From: Thermococci archaeon
Lineage (GTDB): Archaea; Methanobacteriota_B; Thermococci; Thermococcales; Thermococcaceae
Reading direction: 5' to 3'
Length of the DNA stretch: 5,478 nt
NCBI GenBank assembly: GCA_003660485.1
Contig: QMUI01000074.1
Span: forward strand, 1 to 5,478
The position numbers were made by a program, and so were the translations under genes. Shown in pieces: positions 1 through 4,612 of the stretch (the first letter of the stretch is position 1; every line of letters starts with the position of its first letter). The notes under the pieces were generated by a model that ran no database searches, was not told where the DNA came from, and was given only the letters and a program-made list of their open reading frames with translations.

Positions 1-464
1 TCAAGACCCAGCAGATCAACCATGTTCTTTCGGAAATCCTCTCCGATTGCAAAGTAGAGGTCATAATCTGGATTTATTTCCAAGCCAAGCGGATTATTAG
101 GGGTAAAAATATAGTGATCAGCATCCCAAGCAACACCCAGCCTAAATCTAGCCTTTATCTCCTCAATATGAGAGTACAGCTCATCAACTCTCATGTTTCT
201 AACTCTCTTCGTTCTGAGAACCCTGATGAAATAGGGCCCTTCTAGCTCATTCGCGATATCTTTCGCTAACTCCTTTTCCTTCTCTCCAAAAAGTAGTATC
301 GGGATGTATGGATCGCTTAATGCATCGTGGAGGTTATCCTCTACTTCTTCAAACCTTCTGCCTCCACCCAGGCTCGAAACTCTCAAGTACCCTCCATAGT
401 TTCTCTCATTGATGTACTGAATTGCCTTTGCATCTTTTCTTGCCCTGACTATTATATTAAACAT
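1..464 (-). CDS. Unrecognised protein, N-terminal 154 residues (3' end outside window)
   Basis: I translated an open frame by hand from the ATG at 464-462 to the left edge; it has 154 codons and no stop. The protein starts MFNIIVRARKDAKAIQYI and has a Gly-rich patch at about residues 24-36 (NYGGYLRVSSLGGGRRFEE). Next come alternating hydrophobic strands and charged helices (PILLFGEKEKELAKDIANEL at 55-74), a basic segment RTKRVRNMR at 84-92, and an Asp/Asn/Pro-rich part near 112-135. It has no signal peptide and no membrane segment, so it is probably cytoplasmic. The pattern suggests an alpha/beta fold. I have a vague, unverified memory of such segments in front of PP-loop (PAPS-reductase-like) domains in Thermococcales; if so, the catalytic part lies outside the window, and I do not assign that function. 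It is on the same strand as the hydrogenase operon but separated by 82 bp with its own TATA-like element, so it is probably a separate transcription unit. No Shine-Dalgarno precedes the ATG. Confidence 0.85.
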   Translation of the reverse strand, partial: MFNIIVRARKDAKAIQYINERNYGGYLRVSSLGGGRRFEEVEDNLHDALSDPYIPILLFGEKEKELAKDIANELEGPYFIRVLRTKRVRNMRVDELYSHIEEIKARFRLGVAWDADHYIFTPNNPLGLEINPDYDLYFAIGEDFRKNMVDLLGL

Positions 465-487
465 CAAGAATTAAAAGAGGGGAGGGG

Positions 488-496
488 TTTATAATA
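488..496 (-). promoter_or_regulatory. Putative archaeal TATA box for the gene starting at 464
   Basis: On the minus strand the sequence reads AAAATATTATAAACC, with the A/T core at 488-496. The centre lies about 28 nt upstream of the ATG at 464. Archaeal TATA boxes normally sit about 26-27 nt before the transcription start, so the transcript would begin at or next to the start codon. The 22 bases in between are pyrimidine-rich and contain no GGTGA-like Shine-Dalgarno, which agrees with a leaderless mRNA. I see no clear BRE purine tract, so confidence is moderate. Confidence 0.5.
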
Positions 497-525
497 TTTT
501 GAAGAATGATGAAAACTCCCTGACC

Positions 526-549
526 TGAACGGTGATGATGACCGGTTCA
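526..549 (-). terminator. Small inverted repeat at the end of mbhN, possible 3' hairpin of the operon
   Basis: TGAACGGT (526-533) and ACCGGTTCA (541-549) are inverted copies with one bulged base and the 7-base loop GATGATG. On the mRNA the hairpin begins with the mbhN stop codon itself. Only a short T run (GTTTTC, 511-516) follows on the minus strand. Thermococcales terminators usually rely on longer U tracts and not on hairpins, so this may be a 3'-end stabiliser or chance. It is the only terminator-like structure I see between mbhN and the next gene. Confidence 0.3.
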
Positions 550-972
550 CTGACCCTTCTTACCCTTAGCTTGTTCCTTAGCCTTCTTCAATTCCGCCTG
601 CTTCTTCTTGATTTCTTCAGCTTCTTCCGGAGTTACATAGATGAATTTTGAATCATACTTGTCGTAGCTCGCAAGGAGGAACTCGTCACTCATTTGGAGC
701 GCATTTGTCGGACAGACATCAACGCACTGCTTGCAGAACACGCACCTCCCTGTCCATAGGGTTACTTTCCTTATCTCTGGAAGGTACACGAAGACTCCTG
801 CGGGACATACAGTGACACACATCCTACAGCCAACGCACTTGTCGACATTGTATATTATTTTGCCCCTAAAGTTCTCAGGAACTGGCACGGGCTCCGTCTT
901 AGGGAAAGGGTTTGTCGCTGGTTTCTTGAAGAGGTTCTTAATGACAGTAGATAAGAGAGGAAGTCTAATCAT
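547..972 (-). CDS. mbhN: MbhN, 2[4Fe-4S] ferredoxin-like subunit of membrane-bound [NiFe]-hydrogenase
   Basis: The 141-residue protein is the electron entry subunit of Mbh, homologous to NuoI of complex I and to HycF/EchF. It would take electrons from reduced ferredoxin and pass them to the MbhJ cluster. It carries two complete CxxCxxCxxxCP motifs: Cys46, 49, 52, 56 followed by Pro57, and Cys77, 80, 83, 87 followed by Pro88, each enough for a [4Fe-4S] cluster with the usual crossed ligation. Residues 1-17 (MIRLPLLSTVIKNLFKK) could form an amphipathic helix lying on the membrane, followed by a Pro-rich linker to about residue 34. The tail from about 114 to 141 is a Lys/Glu-rich helix without motifs. 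The ATG overlaps the mbhM stop by 4 bp (ATGA) and is preceded by GGGGTGA four bases upstream, which supports the start. It is the last gene of the operon. Confidence 0.95.
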   Translation of the reverse strand: MIRLPLLSTVIKNLFKKPATNPFPKTEPVPVPENFRGKIIYNVDKCVGCRMCVTVCPAGVFVYLPEIRKVTLWTGRCVFCKQCVDVCPTNALQMSDEFLLASYDKYDSKFIYVTPEEAEEIKKKQAELKKAKEQAKGKKGQ

Positions 973-1934
973 AGGCTCACCCCCATTGCAAGGATTAGGG
1001 CTCCGATAACACTAGCGGCAAACACCCTAGTCCATAGCAAGTTCACTGCTTGGCTAATCTTCAGCCTACCAGTAACGGTTCTAAAGATAGTTTTTGCAAC
1101 GAAGAGGACTATGAATACCTTTAGGGTGTGGATGAGTAGGTTGGCTATGTAACCCTGAATCCCAGGCATGTCAAGTTGCCATGGGAACAATACTGCAACT
1201 ACGAGTGAGGCTGCTATAAACTCCTTCATTGATTCGGCAAGCTTTATTATCGCCAAGTACCTACCACTGTACTCAACAAGGGTTCCCTCGGCAATTTCCT
1301 GCTCAGCTTCTGGAATGTTGAAGAATCCTGCCTCTATCTCACTTGCCAGCCATGCCATAAAGACGTAAATTAGTATTGCCCCAGCCACCCAAGCCATTGG
1401 ACCTAATTCCCAGATATTATGCTCATATAAGCTTGAAAGGCTGAAGGGCTTCTGAACTCCAAGCTTTGAGATTCCCCACATCACGGTGAAAACTCCAAGC
1501 ATCATTGCTGGCTCCCTTGAAACAAGCATTGCCACTTCTCTAGATGCACCTATCCTACCGTAGGGGCTTCCAGAGCTCATAACACCAACTACAAGGAAGA
1601 AGTCCGCGAGAGTTAGTAAGTAAATAAACACGATGATATCACCCTTGGTTGCAAAGATGGGGGCAAAGCCCAAGGGAGTGTAGGCTAACAAGGCTATCGT
1701 CGTTGCAAGCATCAGCAATGGAGCAGCTCTAAACATGAAATTTGCAGTATTTGGAATTATGGTTTCCTTGCTAACGAGCTTTAGGAAGTCATAGAAAGGC
1801 TGCAGTATTGGTGGTCCTATTCTCCTCTGCATTCTCGCGACTAGCTTTCTATCAATTCCCGCGAACAGTAAGGACATTATGGAGACGTAAATGTAAAGGG
1901 CAACTAAGCCTAGGATAGCATAAATTAACTTCAT
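969..1934 (-). CDS. mbhM: MbhM, NuoH-like membrane anchor subunit of membrane-bound hydrogenase
   Basis: The 321-residue integral membrane protein belongs to the NuoH/HycD/EchB family and docks the hydrogenase arm on the membrane. In the family it begins the chain of buried charges that links redox chemistry to ion translocation. By eye there are about eight hydrophobic segments, the first at residues 3-25 and the last near 301-319. Family signatures seen are RRIGPP at 37-42 followed by QPFYDFLKL, the loop RIGASREVAMLVSREPAMM at 127-145 with Glu133 and Glu141, and FNIPEAEQEIAEGTLVEYSG at 205-224, which is rich in conserved Glu (209, 211, 213, 216, 221). The length is typical. The ATG overlaps the mbhL stop as ATGA, and GGGGGGTG lies five bases upstream. 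A perfect palindrome lies just before this ribosome binding site. Confidence 0.96.
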   Translation of the reverse strand: MKLIYAILGLVALYIYVSIMSLLFAGIDRKLVARMQRRIGPPILQPFYDFLKLVSKETIIPNTANFMFRAAPLLMLATTIALLAYTPLGFAPIFATKGDIIVFIYLLTLADFFLVVGVMSSGSPYGRIGASREVAMLVSREPAMMLGVFTVMWGISKLGVQKPFSLSSLYEHNIWELGPMAWVAGAILIYVFMAWLASEIEAGFFNIPEAEQEIAEGTLVEYSGRYLAIIKLAESMKEFIAASLVVAVLFPWQLDMPGIQGYIANLLIHTLKVFIVLFVAKTIFRTVTGRLKISQAVNLLWTRVFAASVIGALILAMGVSL

Positions 1935-3223
1935 AGCAGCACCCCCCTAGAGCATCCAACTCCCGCGGGAGTTGGATCTCCCTTAATATCGGGATTTATT
2001 TCTCTTGTCTTCTTTATAGAAAGCCTTAGAAGATCTTTCTCTGTCAGTATGAACTTCTTCCCATCCTTTATCACAGCAACTCTATCGGTACAGCTAAGGC
2101 AGGGATCTATCGATGCAATTCCAACAACGACGTCAGCTAATTGGTTACCTTCTAATCCTTTAGCTATAGCGAAGATATTCGGAAACGTTGGCTCTCTCAT
2201 CTTCCACCTTACTGGACCGTCCCTTCCCTTCTTGCCCTTAACGTAGTGGACAAGCTCACCTCTCGGGGCCTCATATCTTCCTATGCCCTCCCCATCTCCA
2301 AGGATCTTTAACTTCGCCACTAGGACATTGTCCTTTGGGAAAGTCTTTATCTTACCCTCAGGCATCTGATCGAGAGCATGCTCTATCAGCTCGAGGCTCT
2401 GCCACAATTCGCCTATTCTAACGGCCATCCTATCATATATATCTCCCCTGGCCTTTTCCCCTGTGACATCTTCAGGCATTACTGGCTTGATTCCAAGATC
2501 AGGATAAACTCCCAATCTCTCGCTCCATCTTGCATCATCCTTAACTCCCGAACCTCTACCAGTGGGGCCGACTGCTCCCATCTCAATTGCGAGTTTCCTA
2601 GGAATTATAGCCGAGTCCCTCAATCTAGCCTCAATGGTTGAGTCATGCAAGAACACATCTTCAATTTGGGGAAGTACTTCTCGGTAGTACTTGATCATCT
2701 CCAGCAACAATCTCTTATGCTTCTCCTCTATGTCCCTTCTAACGCCACCAATGGTCATCATCGAATAGTTAACCCTGTTTCCCGTTATCGCCTCGAGCAC
2801 GTCCATGACCTTTTCTCTAGCCAGCCAAGTTAAGTGAAGGACGGTATCGTAGCCTATGTCATGCCCAACGACACCTAGATTAAGAAGATGAGAGTGTATC
2901 CTCTCAAGTTCACCTATAATAACCCTTATGTACTCCGCCCTCTCTGGAACTTCTATTCCGGCCATCTCCTCAACTGCTCTAACGTACGTGTGATTATGTG
3001 AAAATGAGCATATTCCACAAATCCTTTCAGCCAGGTACATAATCTGAACGTAGTTCCTTCTCATTGCTATCCATTGAATGCCTCTAAGGTTATACCCGAG
3101 CTTAACGTCAACGCTAACTATCCTCTCACCGTCGAGCGTTAGAATGAACTTCTCAGGCTCCTCAAGTCCAGGATGAATTGGGCCGAATGGAATCTTAACC
3201 CAGTATTCAACTTTCTTCGTCAT
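1931..3223 (-). CDS. mbhL: MbhL, [NiFe]-hydrogenase large (catalytic) subunit of membrane-bound hydrogenase
   Basis: This is the catalytic subunit that reduces protons to H2 at a Ni-Fe centre; it belongs to the group 4 hydrogenases and is homologous to NuoD and HycE. Counted from the ATG at 3223 it has 430 residues. The N-terminal metal motif is CGICSFSHNH (Cys69, Cys72) and the C-terminal one is DPCLSCTDR (Cys375, Cys378), so all four metal-binding cysteines are present. EAPRGE at 318-323 is another family signature. After Arg381 a 49-residue tail remains; by analogy with HycE, which is cut after the Arg of SCTDR, it is probably removed by a HycI-type endopeptidase after nickel insertion. 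Start choice: a GTG at 3226 would add one residue, but the GGGGTGA site directly abuts it, whereas it lies three bases before the ATG at 3223, closer to the 4-5 base spacing seen for most of its neighbours. The mbhK stop overlaps this start region, and the mbhM start overlaps the mbhL stop. Confidence 0.97.
   Translation of the reverse strand: MTKKVEYWVKIPFGPIHPGLEEPEKFILTLDGERIVSVDVKLGYNLRGIQWIAMRRNYVQIMYLAERICGICSFSHNHTYVRAVEEMAGIEVPERAEYIRVIIGELERIHSHLLNLGVVGHDIGYDTVLHLTWLAREKVMDVLEAITGNRVNYSMMTIGGVRRDIEEKHKRLLLEMIKYYREVLPQIEDVFLHDSTIEARLRDSAIIPRKLAIEMGAVGPTGRGSGVKDDARWSERLGVYPDLGIKPVMPEDVTGEKARGDIYDRMAVRIGELWQSLELIEHALDQMPEGKIKTFPKDNVLVAKLKILGDGEGIGRYEAPRGELVHYVKGKKGRDGPVRWKMREPTFPNIFAIAKGLEGNQLADVVVGIASIDPCLSCTDRVAVIKDGKKFILTEKDLLRLSIKKTREINPDIKGDPTPAGVGCSRGVLL
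1954..1977. repeat. Perfect 24-bp palindrome within the 3' end of mbhL
   Basis: ATCCAACTCCCG (1954-1965) is followed with no gap by its exact reverse complement CGGGAGTTGGAT (1966-1977). In RNA it could fold into a 10-bp stem with a CGCG tetraloop. It encodes the DPTPAGVG segment of the MbhL C-terminal tail (residues 416-423), which is probably cut off in the mature enzyme. It ends 19 nt before the mbhM start codon, immediately upstream of that gene's GGGGGGTG ribosome binding site. Confidence 0.8.
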
Positions 3224-3741
3224 CACTCACCCCTCCTCAATAGGTAAGGATGACCAGCGTTCTTCACCATCTCCTCTGGAATTCCCTTGTCGTCAAGCCT
3301 TAGAGGATAGATACCCTCTGGGAAGTCGTCGGGGAGGAATAACCTTCTCTTGTCAGGAGCATTTTCAAAGTCTATTCCTATCATCTCCATGACTTCCCTC
3401 TCGAACTGGAGGGAGATTGGGAATATGTCACTTATGTCGGGAAGCACCGGATCATCTTTGGGAACGCTTGTCTTAACTATCAATGAAATGGCCGGAGCAT
3501 CTTCGTACTTCAGTAGGAAGTGAATGCTGAAATCTATCGCCTCGCCAACGTCTTCCCCTATAGCTATAGAATAGTGGGCATCCTCATCATACTCCCTCAG
3601 GAACTTCATGAAGTCCCTAAAACTCTCCCTAGGTACATTTATCCACACTCTCTTTCTACCCCACTTATTCTCCTTGATTACAACACTAACATCAGGAAAC
3701 TTCTGTTTGACTATTTCAACGAACTCTTCCTCCTTGCTCAT
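3223..3741 (-). CDS. mbhK: MbhK, NuoC-like (30-kDa subunit family) component of membrane-bound hydrogenase
   Basis: The 172-residue soluble protein corresponds to NuoC of complex I and to the N-terminal part of HycE. It has no metal-binding motif and is structural, packing against the large subunit MbhL and small subunit MbhJ on the cytoplasmic face. The diagnostic segment is at about 113-149: FEREVMEMIGIDFENAPDKR, then RLFLPDDFPEG and YPLRLD. This matches the NuoC pattern ERE..DM.GI.F....D.RR......G.PLR. The N-terminal half is a mixed alpha/beta domain with many acidic residues. Its ATG overlaps the mbhJ stop as ATGA, and the end of this gene overlaps the mbhL start region. The ribosome binding region is GGAGGGAGGAG, with an upstream CCTCCT that could pair with it. 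Confidence 0.94.
   Translation of the reverse strand: MSKEEEFVEIVKQKFPDVSVVIKENKWGRKRVWINVPRESFRDFMKFLREYDEDAHYSIAIGEDVGEAIDFSIHFLLKYEDAPAISLIVKTSVPKDDPVLPDISDIFPISLQFEREVMEMIGIDFENAPDKRRLFLPDDFPEGIYPLRLDDKGIPEEMVKNAGHPYLLRRGE
3227..3237 (-). promoter_or_regulatory. Shine-Dalgarno site that favours the ATG start of mbhL
   Basis: The minus strand reads AGGAGGGGTGA and then GTGATG. The GGTGA part ends three bases before the ATG at 3223 and directly abuts the GTG at 3226. Other genes here have four or five bases between this element and the start (mbhJ, mbhN, mbhM), so the ATG is the better start. If only the AGGAGG part pairs, the spacing is 5 (GTG) or 8 (ATG) and both are possible. Confidence 0.65.
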
Positions 3742-4259
3742 TCTCCTCCCTCCTCAGGAGGTACCTCTCCCTTAACCATCTTCGCAAGCTTTTCCAGAGC
3801 CAAAACAACGCCATAAAGTATTGCTTCTGGCCTAGGTGGACATCCTGGAACGAAGACGTCTACTGGAATGACGTTATCAAGGGGGGCATTTGTAAATGGA
3901 CTCTCGTAGAAAACACTCCCACCCGTTGGGCAAGCTCCTACTGCAATTACCACCTTTGGGTCAGGAGTTTGCTCGTACACGAGCTTTACCCTTTCCAAAC
4001 TCTGATTTGTGACTGGTCCGGTGACTATCAAAATATCTGCATGCCTGGGGCTCCCTACGAGCTTTACTCCAAACCTCTCAGCATCGTACCGCGGAGTTAA
4101 AGCGGCAATTATCTCGATATCACACCCGTTACAGCTTCCGCTGTTTACGTGGAATACCCAGGGGGATTTCCCAATGAACCTGCAGAGTTGTGCAATTCTC
4201 TTTTCAAGCCTCTTCCTTTCCTGCGAATTACCTTGATCGGCGGGAACCTTAATCGTCAT
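3738..4259 (-). CDS. mbhJ: MbhJ, [NiFe]-hydrogenase small-subunit-like [4Fe-4S] protein
   Basis: The 173-residue protein is the short, single-cluster small subunit of group 4 hydrogenases, homologous to NuoB and HycG. It holds the proximal [4Fe-4S] cluster that feeds electrons from MbhN to the Ni-Fe site of MbhL. The four ligands are Cys43 and Cys46 in SGSCNGCDIE, Cys110 in GACPTGG, and Cys140 in VPGCPPRPEA. Unlike periplasmic uptake hydrogenases it lacks a Tat signal and the C-terminal medial and distal cluster domain, as expected for this group. The first 20 or so residues (MTIKVPADQGNSQERKRLEK) are charged and probably variable. GGGGTGA lies four bases before the ATG, and the gap to the mbhI stop is only 4 bases. 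The acidic C-terminus (PPEEGGE) is encoded by the purine-rich stretch that also serves as the mbhK ribosome binding site. Confidence 0.97.
   Translation of the reverse strand: MTIKVPADQGNSQERKRLEKRIAQLCRFIGKSPWVFHVNSGSCNGCDIEIIAALTPRYDAERFGVKLVGSPRHADILIVTGPVTNQSLERVKLVYEQTPDPKVVIAVGACPTGGSVFYESPFTNAPLDNVIPVDVFVPGCPPRPEAILYGVVLALEKLAKMVKGEVPPEEGGE
3749..3761 (-). promoter_or_regulatory. Possible anti-Shine-Dalgarno fold before mbhK
   Basis: The last codons of mbhJ read CCTCC-TGA-GGAGG on the minus strand, a 5-bp stem with a 3-base loop. It is directly followed by GGAGGAGA and the mbhK ATG at 3741. The CCTCC arm could pair with either of the two GGAGG copies and hide the mbhK ribosome binding site until ribosomes finishing mbhJ open it. 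Purine-rich Glu/Gly codons could also create this by chance. Confidence 0.3.
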
Positions 4260-4263
4260 TTCC

Positions 4264-4611
4264 TCACCCCCTAAGCAGTATCACGACAAGTATGAATGCC
4301 GTGGTCATTAGGAGGTAACTAACGTAGTCCGTTAGCAATCCAGTATGGTCGGCCCTAAGGGTAGCAAAGAACTTCTTTGCACCGTTTATTAAACCCCACA
4401 TGGTGTTCTTTCCTGTATGGAAGCCTTCAAGGTGCTCAAATCCTGGAATTGTCTTCTCCGGATCTTCACCGCTTATGAATATCTTTGTACCATCCCCAAC
4501 TTCCCTTGTGCCCATTCCAGCACTTTTTGCCCATCTCTCAAGGAGGTAGGCAAGGATTAGACCGATGATAAAGACGAGGACGAAGTAAAGGGCATCCCAA
4601 TAACCAAACAC
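4264..4611 (-). CDS. mbhI: MbhI, small membrane subunit of membrane-bound hydrogenase
   Basis: The small membrane protein has 115 residues when started at the GTG at 4611 (118 if started at the GTG at 4620). It has one transmembrane segment near residues 5-25 (ALYFVLVFIIGLILAYLL) and a second at about 96-113 (SYLLMTTAFILVVILL). A polar middle region of about 70 residues contains GTREVGDGTKIFISGEDPEK and GAKKFFATLRADHTGLLTDYV. The last part resembles the C-terminal end of NuoL-type proteins, so I infer that MbhI links the antiporter-like MbhH to the rest of the membrane arm; family knowledge places it there but gives it no catalysis. Start choice: GGAGGTGG covers the upstream GTG, which therefore cannot be served by it, and lies six bases before the downstream GTG. 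With this start the gene follows the mbhH stop with a single base between (TAAAGTG). Confidence 0.9.
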   Translation of the reverse strand: MFGYWDALYFVLVFIIGLILAYLLERWAKSAGMGTREVGDGTKIFISGEDPEKTIPGFEHLEGFHTGKNTMWGLINGAKKFFATLRADHTGLLTDYVSYLLMTTAFILVVILLRG

Positions 4612-4612
4612 T

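Noticed and set aside
485..500. Plus-strand TATA-like TTTATAATATTTT as an antisense promoter
   Set aside because: It is the same A/T-rich element read on the other strand, and no plus-strand gene or ribosome binding site follows it.
731..1009. Plus-strand open frame of 92 codons across the mbhN/mbhM junction
   Set aside because: It lies fully antisense to two clearly conserved genes, has no recognisable motif and no ribosome binding site. Other plus-strand frames (1168-1368, 2049-2246, 2378-2641, 2645-2833, 3520-3816, 4009-4236, 4920-5111, 5232-5453) are rejected for the same reason.
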